This document shows, in pieces, positions 49,184 to 58,005 of a stretch of DNA of 64,000 bases (the first letter of the stretch is position 1; every line of letters begins with the position of its first letter). The translations under genes and the position numbers were made by a program. This stretch comes from Fibrobacter sp. UWP2 (lineage in GTDB: Bacteria > Fibrobacterota > Fibrobacteria > Fibrobacterales > Fibrobacteraceae), in contig NZ_FQYM01000013.1 of NCBI RefSeq assembly GCF_900141705.1, positions 16,820 to 80,819 on the forward strand, written 5' to 3'. The notes beneath the pieces are model-generated. The model ran no database searches and was not told the DNA's origin. It saw only the letters and a program-made list of their open reading frames with translations.

Positions 49184-49211
49184 TTGACTTTTGACCTAGA
49201 AATGCTAAATT
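49184..49211 (+). promoter_or_regulatory. Promoter of ppa
   Basis: TTGACT (49184-49189), 16-bp spacer, TAAATT (49206-49211); a leader of about 55 nt follows with GGAG before the ATG at 49273. Confidence 0.65.
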
Positions 49212-49272
49212 TGGTGTAACTTTATGAATAACAAAGACTTGCGATTCTAGCGAGAGTCGTTTTGGAGAAAAA

Positions 49273-49863
49273 ATGGCAATTAACTATTTGGACCTTCCCA
49301 TTGGACGCAAGTACCCCTACGAAGTGGACTGCGTTGTCGAAATTGGCAAGGACACCAACCTCAAGTACGAATATGACGAGCGTCTGCATGTGTTCCGCCT
49401 GGACCGCTGCCTGCTCAGCTCCATGAGCTACCCTTGCACCTACGGGTTCATCCCGAGCACCAAGGCCGATGATGGCGATGCTCTCGACATGCTCATTTAC
49501 AGCCCCGCCTCCATGCAGACGGGTACAGTGTGTACCTGCCGCGTCATTGGCGCCCTCGACATGACTGACGGTGGCAAGAAGGACTACAAGGTGTTGGGAG
49601 TGCCTGTGTTTAACCCGCGCCCCATCAAGGACATCACCGACGTGGACCAGATGTTCCTCCGCATAACCAAGAACTTCTTCCAGAACTACAAGGAACTGGA
49701 AGGCAAGGACGTGCAGATTGGCGACTGGAAGGACGCTGCGTTTGCCCGCGAGCGCGTGATTGCCGCCCACAGGGCCTACTTCCAGAACCAGGTCCAGGTG
49801 CCGGAGACCTTCTACCAGGAACCTGAGAGCGGTGAACACCTGCCTCCCGAGGAACTGATTTAA
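49273..49863 (+). CDS. ppa: Inorganic pyrophosphatase
   Basis: A 196-aa family I pyrophosphatase that hydrolyses PPi to drive biosynthesis. YPCTYGFIPSTKADDGDALDML contains the active-site Tyr/Asp set; the signature D-x-D-P reads DGDALD with Ala in place of the usual Pro. Later DVDQMFLRITKNFFQNYKELEGKDV and AHRAYFQNQVQV fit the family. It is about 20 residues longer than E. coli Ppa. Own promoter and terminator: monocistronic. Confidence 0.93.
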   Translation: MAINYLDLPIGRKYPYEVDCVVEIGKDTNLKYEYDERLHVFRLDRCLLSSMSYPCTYGFIPSTKADDGDALDMLIYSPASMQTGTVCTCRVIGALDMTDGGKKDYKVLGVPVFNPRPIKDITDVDQMFLRITKNFFQNYKELEGKDVQIGDWKDAAFARERVIAAHRAYFQNQVQVPETFYQEPESGEHLPPEELI

Positions 49864-49893
49864 GTGTTCTAGCTCACTTATTCGAATAAAAAA

Positions 49894-49927
49894 GCCCCTA
49901 AATTCCTGATTTAGGGCTTTTTTTTTT
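49894..49927 (+). terminator. ppa terminator
   Basis: GCCC(C)TAAA / TTTAGGGC stem with one bulged C and loop TTCCTGA, followed by nine or more T residues. Confidence 0.93.
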
Positions 49928-50022
49928 AGTTGAAAAAATAATTGCGCCGTTACGAAAAAAAAGAAACTATATTAATCGCATATAAATGTAAAAATACCCT
50001 TACAAACGTAATAGGAGCTCAT

Positions 50023-52293
50023 ATGAATCTTGAACGTAGGCCCTTCTGGCTCATTGGAGGAATCGCTCTTACCTTTGCGCTCGCTTTCAGCGCATGCGAT
50101 AATACATCCAATTCAACGACGGTCGATGACGAGGAAGACGCTCTCGCGGATAATTCCGATAGCGGAAGGAACTCGGACAATTCCAATAGTGGAAAGGATT
50201 CCGTGACGGTGCCGACCGAGATGGATACGGAAATTCCTGTCCCGACGGACTTGAAAGCCGTTCGTCTTTCTCCCAGCATATGGGAACTGAGCTTCAAGGT
50301 CTCGGAAGAAACTGACGGTTTCGTTGTCCAGCGCCTGCCGCAGAGCGGTGGCTCGTGGTCGAGCTATGCCGAGTTGAAGTCGGGCGTTACCCGCCTGATC
50401 CTGGATGGCTCGTCGAAGGCCGGTTACTATTATCGTGTCGCTTCGGTGATGAACAAAAAATCTTCCGCATACTCCGATGATGTTCTTGTTTCCGACAGGA
50501 TGGACTATCCTTCGGGTTCCGAACTTAAGGTGCCCGAAGCGACTCCGAACATCCTTCAGGACAAGGTTCTTGAGCTGGTCCTGAGTGGCGGCGCTCCCGG
50601 CAAGGACATTGTCAAGTCTCCGTACAATCTGGATTCCAATGGCAAGTCGGTCGGTTCCGTCTACTATCAGGCACGCTTTGTCTATGGTAGCGACCTCATT
50701 GTGGATACGGTCAAGTTTGACGTAGACCAGGTGTCGGTCTCCAAGACGTTCAAGACGACTGCAGACCTGTGTAACTCCTATGCGCAGATCCGTACCGTAT
50801 GGACCGACAAGAACAAGGTTTCCGATTATAGTGACTGGTCTAGCCCAATGGGAACGAAGGCGGGGACGGATTCGAAGCTTGTGAATACGAATAACCGCTG
50901 CAAGGCCGATACTGCGCAGAACTCTGCCGTTGCCGAAAAGGGCGGGTTGCCCGGCCCCACGAACCCGAAGGTTGAACAGCTTTCGGACGGCAAGTGGATG
51001 ATGCAGTGGGATTACACTCCTTCTGAAGATCGTCCGGAAACGGGATTCATCGTGCAGAAGCTGGATACCGAGAAGAGCAAGTGGACTGACATCGACTCGA
51101 CTGGGGCTGGCGTCTACCGTTGCGTGCTTGGCAAGCTTACCGACACATACAACTACTTCAGGGTCGTCGCCTATGACAAGGAAAGCCGTTCCGCCTATTC
51201 TGCCGACGTGTTGGCCGCAAACGGTGGTACTGAGACTGGCGATGGCGGTCAGCTTCAGACGCCGAACGGGCTGACCTTCGTGCGCATTGCCCCGAGCGTG
51301 TGGGAAATGAGCTGGAAGTACGATATCGCTGCTGAAAAGCCCGAAAACCAGTTCATCATCCAGAGCTCCAAGCTCAAGGACTTCGAATGGAAGACCATCG
51401 CAACCATCAAGGGCGAAAACAGGGTATTCCTCATCGAGGGCAAGGATAAACTTGAAACCTATTATCGGATTGCGACGACGGATGGAAAGGATACGTCCTT
51501 GTTTACCGAAGCGTTGCAGTTGACGCCCTCTTTCCCTTATCGTGAAGATATGAATCCGGCAACCCCGATACTGGGAATTTCTCTGAATTATGGCGTTTAC
51601 TCCGGTTATGAAGCCAATATGGATACTTCGTCGAATGACAAGATTATCGTGTCCGCAAGCGTTGCCTTCGATGTCCAGAAGAACATTGTTGATAAGAATA
51701 TCCACGAGTCTGAGTACACGGATACCGTCTACTACCAGGCCCGCTGGTTCACTCCGACGGAATACGACCCCCGTGGTGATATGGTAGACATGTTTAACGA
51801 TGGCAAACTTGAAGATCGCGATAATCTTGGTGTCACGTGGGATGAAGATTTCGCTTACGAAGAGCCCTCGGTGGGCTTCTCCGCCTCTTGGAGAGACTCG
51901 TTAATGGATGATGAAGGTAACGTTAAGGAATATTGGGAATTGTGTGAAGAGGCTTATGGATACAATAATACAATCCATGCTGTGCGTACGGATTCCCTGA
52001 AGGACGATGAAGGAAAGTTCACGGGTATTGATGAAGTTCCTGTCGATGCCAACGTCGAGTCTATCGTGAACGGGATTGTCAAGGTTGACAAGGAATTCTT
52101 CTACAGGGCGTCAAAAATATCGATGAATACGGCACTGTGCATCGAGAACCATGTCAGGAACTTCTGCGATATCAGAATTCAGGTTCGTATCGTGTGGAAG
52201 GACAGAAATGGTGAAACCGACTACAGTGAATGGACGCTCCCGACAGGAATAGGAGGCGGAAAGGATTCGGACAAGCTCTGCTACAACCATTAA
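50023..52293 (+). CDS. Lipoprotein with fibronectin-III-like repeats
   Basis: A 756-aa exported lipoprotein. Signal peptide ends at FALAFSAC (Cys25), followed by an acidic Ser/Asn-rich linker. At least three similar units follow: (1) about 80-155, SIWELSFKVSEETDGFVVQR; (2) about 310-395, GKWMMQWDYTPSEDRPETGF; (3) about 415-500, SVWEMSWKYDIAAEKPENQF; each ends in a YYRVASV-like strand, the FnIII pattern. Each is followed by a longer acidic strand-rich unit ending SDYSDWSSPMG or TDYSEWTLPTG. No catalytic motif; likely a surface or adhesion protein. AGGAG precedes ATG 50023; the terminator at 52310 closes it. Confidence 0.72.
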   Translation: MNLERRPFWLIGGIALTFALAFSACDNTSNSTTVDDEEDALADNSDSGRNSDNSNSGKDSVTVPTEMDTEIPVPTDLKAVRLSPSIWELSFKVSEETDGFVVQRLPQSGGSWSSYAELKSGVTRLILDGSSKAGYYYRVASVMNKKSSAYSDDVLVSDRMDYPSGSELKVPEATPNILQDKVLELVLSGGAPGKDIVKSPYNLDSNGKSVGSVYYQARFVYGSDLIVDTVKFDVDQVSVSKTFKTTADLCNSYAQIRTVWTDKNKVSDYSDWSSPMGTKAGTDSKLVNTNNRCKADTAQNSAVAEKGGLPGPTNPKVEQLSDGKWMMQWDYTPSEDRPETGFIVQKLDTEKSKWTDIDSTGAGVYRCVLGKLTDTYNYFRVVAYDKESRSAYSADVLAANGGTETGDGGQLQTPNGLTFVRIAPSVWEMSWKYDIAAEKPENQFIIQSSKLKDFEWKTIATIKGENRVFLIEGKDKLETYYRIATTDGKDTSLFTEALQLTPSFPYREDMNPATPILGISLNYGVYSGYEANMDTSSNDKIIVSASVAFDVQKNIVDKNIHESEYTDTVYYQARWFTPTEYDPRGDMVDMFNDGKLEDRDNLGVTWDEDFAYEEPSVGFSASWRDSLMDDEGNVKEYWELCEEAYGYNNTIHAVRTDSLKDDEGKFTGIDEVPVDANVESIVNGIVKVDKEFFYRASKISMNTALCIENHVRNFCDIRIQVRIVWKDRNGETDYSEWTLPTGIGGGKDSDKLCYNH

Positions 52294-52309
52294 TGAGTCT
52301 TGAAACAGA

Positions 52310-52349
52310 AAAAGAAAGCCCGGCCATTTGGCCGGGTTTTCTTTTTTTT
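52310..52349. terminator. Bidirectional terminator between the FnIII lipoprotein and rpsD
   Basis: CCCGGCC / GGCCGGG stem (52319-52325, 52330-52336), loop ATTT, with TTTTCTTTTTTTT on plus and CTTTCTTTTTC on minus. It serves both convergent genes. Confidence 0.9.
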
Positions 52350-52365
52350 GAAACTGTAGAAGCTC

Positions 52366-52971
52366 TTACCTGGAGTAGTATTCCACGACGAGCTGTTCTT
52401 CCAGCTGAACAGGAATCTGTTCGCGGAGCGGAAGCTTCACCAGGGAGCCTTCCATCTTGCCTGCGTCGACGGTCAGGTATTCAGGGGCAGCCGGAGCGTT
52501 AGCAATGGCTTCCTTGATTTGCACGTGTTCCTTGGACTGTTCGCGGATAGCAATCACGTCGCCGGCCTTGATCTGGCGGGCGGGGGAGAAACTACGGACG
52601 CCGTTCACGGTGAAGTGACCGTGGGTGACGTACTGGCGAGCAGCGAAAATCGTGCGGGCGAAACCCATGCGGTAGACGAGGGCGTCAAGACGGGTTTCCA
52701 AAAGGATCATCAAGTTATCACCGGCAGAACCTTCACGACGGTTAGCTTCCTTGTAGGCCTTGGCAAGCTGAGCTTCGGAGATGTTGTAGGTGAAACGGAG
52801 ACGCTGCTTTTCGACGAGCTGCTGCTTATACACGGAAGCAGACTTCTTACGGGTCTGACCATGCTGGCCAGGAGCGAAGTTGCGGCGGTCGAGAGCCTTT
52901 TGAGTCTTTTGGGAAACGGCAATGCCCAGGGAGCGGGCGACCTTGCCTTTAGGTCCGCGGAAGGACGACAT
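52366..52971 (-). CDS. rpsD: 30S ribosomal protein S4
   Basis: A 201-aa uS4 protein that binds 16S rRNA early in assembly and, in many bacteria, represses its own operon. RRNFAPGQHGQTRKKSASVYKQQLVEKQ, NLMILLETRLDALVYRMGFA and QYVTHGHFTVNGVRSFSPARQI are family landmarks, including the S4 domain. AGAGGT precedes the ATG. It stands alone rather than in the alpha operon, downstream of two exported-protein genes, with a perfect hairpin in its leader that could be a regulatory site. Confidence 0.97.
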   Translation of the reverse strand: MSSFRGPKGKVARSLGIAVSQKTQKALDRRNFAPGQHGQTRKKSASVYKQQLVEKQRLRFTYNISEAQLAKAYKEANRREGSAGDNLMILLETRLDALVYRMGFARTIFAARQYVTHGHFTVNGVRSFSPARQIKAGDVIAIREQSKEHVQIKEAIANAPAAPEYLTVDAGKMEGSLVKLPLREQIPVQLEEQLVVEYYSR

Positions 52972-53045
52972 AATGTACCTCTTTGAGGAAGCTCTTTGGT
53001 TTTACTTGCAAATTGGTAGAGCTTGGCACGACTTGCAAGAGTAGA

Positions 53046-53068
53046 GCCCAATAATAACAATATTGGGC
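53046..53068 (-). promoter_or_regulatory. Hairpin in the rpsD leader
   Basis: Perfect 8-bp stem GCCCAATA / TATTGGGC with 7-nt loop, about 75 bp upstream of rpsD and 25 bp after the preceding stop. No T run on the minus strand, so it is not a terminator there; a processed or S4-bound structure is possible. Confidence 0.4.
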
Positions 53069-53093
53069 CCGTTTTTCAAGGATTTTTGGCGTT

Positions 53094-54812
53094 TTATTGC
53101 AGAATAATGGTCAAAGTATCGCGTTTTAGGGGGTCTGCGATGCTTTCGGCGATCAATCTGAAGGCTCCACCCTGGGCCTCGGCCTGCGGGACCAGCTTTG
53201 TCGACGAGATTTCCTGCTCGCCTTCCAAAAGGTCATTCCCGCTGTTGTCCTTGCACTCGATGTTCTGTATTTTGAACACAGGGGTGGTCGTGTAATTGTC
53301 TTCGCTCTCGTGGGGGACCATGTCGATACAGGGGGCGAACCATTTCATGTTTGAACTGGCAGTGCTGGGCAGGGTGCGGAACAGCAACTTGCCCAGGACG
53401 AGAGTGTCGTTCAGTTCAATATAGGTGGTGTCCATGACCTTTTGCTCGGTCTTGTTGAAGAAGGCGAACGAGGTCAGCGAGCCGTAGTAGCTCACGGTGG
53501 TGTAGAACTTGAGAATTTCTTCGTCGTTGTCGTTGTCAAGGTAAGGGCAGGTGCTCAGGTAGTGCAGGTAGACTGGTCCGTCCTTGGGAGCCGTGAATCT
53601 GGTATTGAGCGAATTGATGGCGCCCAGGGAGTCGCCCTTGGCGTCAAGAATCGTGTAGAACTTGTTGCCGGCGCCGCCAAAGTATCCCTTCATTTCTTGA
53701 CGGATGTCTATGGAATCGCCCTTCTTCATGTCGGCAAGCCAAACGAACTGTTCCTGTCGTAGGTAGTATTTTGCCTGCGAATTGCGTTCACGAATTACCT
53801 CCAGGGTTTCGCCGGGGCGAACCACGGAGTCCGGATTGGCAAGGTACTCGCCTTGGCCCAGCTTGCGGGAACCTGTGATGGCTTCGAACGTGGCGAACGG
53901 ACCCGAGAGGTAGTTCTCGATGTTGAGCGGGGAAACCTTGAGCGTCCAGGAGGTGGAGTCCTTGGGCAACAAAATCATGTCTATAACGGAGTCGTTGGAC
54001 GCCAGCTCCGTTTTGCCCTCGTAGAAGGTGAACTTGTTGATCCACTTGCCTCTGGCTTCGAAGTCGATGCCGTAGCCGGTGGGGGAACTGAAGTTGATGC
54101 TGATTTCTTTGGGGGAATTGCCGATGACTGCGATGCCTCGAATCGTATCTTGCAATCCAATGTCTATTGTGCTGGAGTCGCCAATGTAGTTGTAGTAGGA
54201 TTCCTCGATTTCGACAAAAATATGTAGGTGGCTTGTTTTTTCAAGAGCTGCTTTTAAACTGATAAAATAGAAGTCTTCCTTGAATACCACAAACTGATTG
54301 TAGGACATGTCCTTTTTGCCAGGGAGCATGTAGTTCGAGAACGTCTCTGTTTTTTTGGAACTATCGTAAACAGCCAGGCGGGTCTTGAGAATTTCCCCGA
54401 GCTCGCTATGGATACGGATGGTGTCTTTTTCCATGTTTTCGGTGCTGGCCGAAACGGAGATCCTGCTGCCTGCGGAGATTTCCCCTAAAAAGAGACGCAG
54501 TTCTGTGGCGCCGGTGTCAAGGCATATGAGGTCTTCGCTACAGACCAACTGGATGGTAGTGTCTTTGTCCTTGATGGTTGTGTCGAGTTTCGCCATCTCG
54601 ATATGCAAGACGGCGGTGTCCCCTAGGGTCAGGGTGTCGTTGTACACGACATCGAGTCGTGTACTCAACGAGGAACTGGACTTGAAGGTTTCGCGCATCG
54701 ACGAGGCTTCGTCGTTTTCGTCCTCCCATGAGTTGGTATGCGTATTGTCGCTGCAGCCAACGAGGAGTGCGCTTGTGGCAAAAAGGGAAATCAAAAACTT
54801 TTTGATGCTCAT
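53094..54812 (-). CDS. Exported lipoprotein of unknown function
   Basis: A 572-aa lipoprotein (lipobox LVGC, Cys20) with an acidic Ser-rich linker and then a long chain of beta-strand segments with regular spacing and frequent aromatic residues (NYMLPGKKDMSYNQFVVF, LPKDSTSWTLKVSPLNIENY, APKDGPVYLHYLSTC). Several Ig-like domains are plausible. No family or catalytic motif recognised. ATG preceded by CGGAG. It begins 16 bp after the beta-helix gene at 54829, so the two are one operon. Confidence 0.65.
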   Translation of the reverse strand: MSIKKFLISLFATSALLVGCSDNTHTNSWEDENDEASSMRETFKSSSSLSTRLDVVYNDTLTLGDTAVLHIEMAKLDTTIKDKDTTIQLVCSEDLICLDTGATELRLFLGEISAGSRISVSASTENMEKDTIRIHSELGEILKTRLAVYDSSKKTETFSNYMLPGKKDMSYNQFVVFKEDFYFISLKAALEKTSHLHIFVEIEESYYNYIGDSSTIDIGLQDTIRGIAVIGNSPKEISINFSSPTGYGIDFEARGKWINKFTFYEGKTELASNDSVIDMILLPKDSTSWTLKVSPLNIENYLSGPFATFEAITGSRKLGQGEYLANPDSVVRPGETLEVIRERNSQAKYYLRQEQFVWLADMKKGDSIDIRQEMKGYFGGAGNKFYTILDAKGDSLGAINSLNTRFTAPKDGPVYLHYLSTCPYLDNDNDEEILKFYTTVSYYGSLTSFAFFNKTEQKVMDTTYIELNDTLVLGKLLFRTLPSTASSNMKWFAPCIDMVPHESEDNYTTTPVFKIQNIECKDNSGNDLLEGEQEISSTKLVPQAEAQGGAFRLIAESIADPLKRDTLTIILQ

Positions 54813-54828
54813 GTCGTTCTCCGTGTGC

Positions 54829-57800
54829 CTAGTTCAAAATGCTGAATTTCTGTTCGGCGGTAAACGCTTCGCCAATCACTTTCAAAACGTATTTGCCGGT
54901 GGGGAAGGCCTTGGCCTTGAACTTGAATGTGGTCTTCTTTTCGCCGGCGAGGTCGCGTGCGGCAACAGTCAGCATACGTTTGCCGAACTCGTTCACGATC
55001 TCGATTTGCACAAACTGCGGGTAGCCCACGGTAAGGTCAAATTGGCAGTCGAGGCTGTAAATGTCTACCTTCACCTTCGAGAGCGTATAACCGCCGTCCA
55101 TGGCGTCGCCGGTCACGGACTTGGTATTGTCAAAGTAGCCGATGTAGAGCGCCGGGGCGACGTTCTTGCCTGCTTGACGTGAACGGATAAAGGTCTCGCC
55201 AGGTTCTACAGCTGTTAAAATGAGCGTGTAGAGTTGCGAAGCGTGTTTGCGCTTGAAGAATTCCGTGAGGGTAGGCGTGCGGAGGAACGCGCCCAGCGGA
55301 GCCTTGGGGTTGATGGTGATGATGCCGAGGAAGTCGGCGTACTTGGTGTCGATGCCGCCGCCGGAATTCTTGCGGATGTTGAACTGCCCGCCAGTCTGGT
55401 CGCGGATGTTTGCCGGGGCATTTTCCCACGTGAGTTCGTCATCCTTCCAGTCGATGCCCAGGCGGTCTTCGCCGAAGCTCATGTCTTTGGAGGTTTCCTT
55501 GAGGCCAAAGATGTTCAACTGTACGGGCTTCTTGATGGAGTCGGTGTCGAATTCCAGTTTGAGACCCGCGTCAAAAAGCGGTCCGGGCAGGGCGCTAAGG
55601 TCAAACTTGAGGTAAATCTTGCCTGCTTCGTCCTTGATGTTCGCTACACGGAGCGCCGTGTCGGAACTGTGGGGGCTGTAGTTGTCGAATTGCGAGATCC
55701 AGGCGTCCATGCCGCGTCCGCTGGGAACGTTGTCACCACTATGGTCGAGTGTCGTGTAGCGCTTGTCGAACACATAGACTTTGCCGGTGTCGGCGCCTGT
55801 TTGGTAGCCGTCGTTGGCGGTAAAGGTCACGTTGTAGCGGCCACTTGCGGTAAAAGTCACGTCGGTGTCGTAGCTCATGCTGTCCGAGAATGTGGCAAGT
55901 CCCGGTCCGGTCGCCTTCTTCCACACCACGGGGACTCGGCAGAGTCCGTCGCCACGGCCGTCATCTTCTACAAAGCCGTTGAGCTTGAGCTTGTTCGGCT
56001 GCACCAGCAGGAGCTCCTTTTGCATTTTGGCGATGGGCTTTTCGTTGGGGCCCTGCTTGGGGGCGTAGCCGTTGTACAAAGTCATCATGGCGCCGCCGCT
56101 TTCGTTTTTCTCTTGGTCGGCACCCATGAGCGAGTATATGGCGGAACCCATACGCGATTCTTCGACAATTTTCAAGAAGGCGTTCCCGCGGGAGAGTGTC
56201 TCCTTGAGCCCCATGATCGAGAGACTCGAATTGTCGTTGATGAACATCGGGCGGTTTTTCGCCTTGTCGCTTGCGATGGCGTGTACGCCCAAAAGCTCGG
56301 CAAAGCCCTTGTTGGAATTCTGCAGAATGGTGTTGCCGTCACGGGCGGTAAGGCCCAGAATCCAAATGGTGCCGCCGTTGTTCTGGATTTTGGGCGCCTT
56401 GGTGTCGCCGTTCATGGTGACTTGGCGTCCCCACAGGTGTTGGAAATTGAGCTCGATGGACCCGACGGCCACATCTTCCATGTAGATGTCGCCTACGGCT
56501 ACCTGGTCGGATTCCAGGGACTTGAACATCATGTTCTTGAAGAGGATGGTACGGCGGGACTTTTGGATGACGCCGTTGCCGAATTCGGAGAAGCGCTCGA
56601 TGGTGAGTTCGTTAAAGGCGCCGTCCTCGACGATGAACTTACCCTTGCCATCGATTCTGCCTTCCGTTCCCAAGATGTGGCGCACACGGTTCCTAATGTA
56701 GATGTCGCGGTTGATGGTCCAGCGGCCTCCCGGCGGGAAGTAGATGGTCTCGGCGCCGTCGTCAATGGCGTCCTGGATGGCCTTGGCGTCATCGGAGCCA
56801 GTATCCTTTTTTCCGCCGTAGTCGCCGGCAATGGTAATCCAGTTGTCTGCCTTTTGCTGCGGGAAGTTCGGTGTCTCGGCCACGGGCACGCGCAACGACT
56901 GCTTGGGGCTGTGGCAAAGCTGCTGGCTCTGCTGTGTGGCGAATTCTACGATTTCGTTACCCACGAAGGTCTCGCCGAATGCTTTTTTGGTGCTCCTGAT
57001 TTTTGTGTGGAACTTGCTCGTCATCACGGATCGCACAAACAGGTGGCTTTCGTTTACAATGGCTGTTGTCTTTAGGGGCTTGGCTCCCTTGGCGGTGTTG
57101 TATTCCAGGGTGCCGTCCACAAGGACCATCGATGCGTCTGCACCGTGGTTGTATACTGCGGGTACCGAGCCCTTGAAACGCAATGCTCGCACGGCGAGGA
57201 ACTGGTTGTTGTTCTCGAGACCGAATTTGCGCTGACCGCCGAGGGTCACGTGTTCCAAGGTCATGCCGTTTGTGGTGCCGGCGGCATAGACGCCCACGTC
57301 AAAACCGTTGATCTCGACGTTTTTGAGCAAAAGCGGGCCGATGTTTTCGTTGAAGCCCATGTCGATGCCGTAAATGCCCGAGCTGTCGCCGGAGTAGATT
57401 TTCACGTTGTTGATGGTGCCCTGGATGCCCGCGTTAAAACGGATGCCGATGGCGCCCGCGTTGCCCTTGCCGGTACGGAGGGTGAGGTCGCGGATGGAGT
57501 TCCTCTGCTTGAGCTTGGGGCCTTCGCCAGTCATGATGACCGGCATGGGGAAGTCGGCGTTGTCAAAGCCCTGGCAGTTGTCCTCGAGCGTGATGATGGT
57601 GCCGCCCATGCTCTGCCCTTGCAAAATGGTGCGCTTGTAGGCTTCGTCCTTGTTTTTGCCTTCGGGCCAGGTAAGTGTGTTGGTAATTTTGTAAATGCCG
57701 TGCGGCAAATAAATGATATAGTCTCCGTTCGGGTGGTCATTTAGTGCTTTTTGTATGGCTTCGGTGTCGTCGGTTTTGCCGTCGCCCTTGGCGTTGTAAG

Positions 57801-57912
57801 GGGCCTTCTTGACGTTCACGATTTCGGAACCCAGAGGGAATTCCACTTGGGCCAAAACGGGGCTAGTCAATGCGATTGCTAAAAAAGAAACTAAAAAGCG
57901 GGTACGAAACAT
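54829..57912 (-). CDS. Secreted beta-helix protein (pectate lyase 3 / GH55-like) with PKD-, DNRLRE- and sorting-type modules
   Basis: A 1027-aa exported protein: signal peptide MFRTRFLVSFLAIALTSPVLA; then two pectate-lyase-3-type units, the first (about 30-300) opening YNAKGDGKTDDTEAIQKALN and GIYKITNTLTWP, the second (about 355-640) with DAKAIQDAIDDGAETIYFPPG, the arrangement of GH55 beta-helices; a PKD/Ig-like domain (about 660-750, ATGPGLATFSDSMSY ... RYNVTFTANDGY); a DNRLRE-like beta-sandwich (about 755-935, KDEAGKIYLKFDLSALPG ... TWENAPANI); and an ~85-residue C-terminal domain (QIEIVNEFGKRMLTVAA ... FPTGKYVLKVIGE ... FSILN) that resembles type IX secretion sorting domains. Polysaccharide binding or cleavage is likely; substrate unknown. 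Confidence 0.75.
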   Translation of the reverse strand: MFRTRFLVSFLAIALTSPVLAQVEFPLGSEIVNVKKAPYNAKGDGKTDDTEAIQKALNDHPNGDYIIYLPHGIYKITNTLTWPEGKNKDEAYKRTILQGQSMGGTIITLEDNCQGFDNADFPMPVIMTGEGPKLKQRNSIRDLTLRTGKGNAGAIGIRFNAGIQGTINNVKIYSGDSSGIYGIDMGFNENIGPLLLKNVEINGFDVGVYAAGTTNGMTLEHVTLGGQRKFGLENNNQFLAVRALRFKGSVPAVYNHGADASMVLVDGTLEYNTAKGAKPLKTTAIVNESHLFVRSVMTSKFHTKIRSTKKAFGETFVGNEIVEFATQQSQQLCHSPKQSLRVPVAETPNFPQQKADNWITIAGDYGGKKDTGSDDAKAIQDAIDDGAETIYFPPGGRWTINRDIYIRNRVRHILGTEGRIDGKGKFIVEDGAFNELTIERFSEFGNGVIQKSRRTILFKNMMFKSLESDQVAVGDIYMEDVAVGSIELNFQHLWGRQVTMNGDTKAPKIQNNGGTIWILGLTARDGNTILQNSNKGFAELLGVHAIASDKAKNRPMFINDNSSLSIMGLKETLSRGNAFLKIVEESRMGSAIYSLMGADQEKNESGGAMMTLYNGYAPKQGPNEKPIAKMQKELLLVQPNKLKLNGFVEDDGRGDGLCRVPVVWKKATGPGLATFSDSMSYDTDVTFTASGRYNVTFTANDGYQTGADTGKVYVFDKRYTTLDHSGDNVPSGRGMDAWISQFDNYSPHSSDTALRVANIKDEAGKIYLKFDLSALPGPLFDAGLKLEFDTDSIKKPVQLNIFGLKETSKDMSFGEDRLGIDWKDDELTWENAPANIRDQTGGQFNIRKNSGGGIDTKYADFLGIITINPKAPLGAFLRTPTLTEFFKRKHASQLYTLILTAVEPGETFIRSRQAGKNVAPALYIGYFDNTKSVTGDAMDGGYTLSKVKVDIYSLDCQFDLTVGYPQFVQIEIVNEFGKRMLTVAARDLAGEKKTTFKFKAKAFPTGKYVLKVIGEAFTAEQKFSILN

Positions 57913-57953
57913 AACAACCTCTTTTGGGGGGCTAATACATTATAAATATATAT

Positions 57954-57984
57954 AAAAAACGGCCTGCCCGGAGGCAGACCGTTT
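57954..57984 (-). terminator. Terminator of the Cthe_2159-like gene
   Basis: On the minus strand AAACGGTCTGCC-TCCG-GGCAGGCCGTTT, a 12-bp stem with one mismatch, runs into TTTTTTATATA, 22 bp after the stop at 58006. Confidence 0.85.
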
Positions 57985-58005
57985 AGGGAGGGGATATGAT
58001 GTTTG

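Noticed and set aside
55234..57075. 613-codon frame antisense to the beta-helix gene
   Set aside because: Valine/glycine-rich shadow product, while the minus-strand gene has a signal peptide and clear domains.
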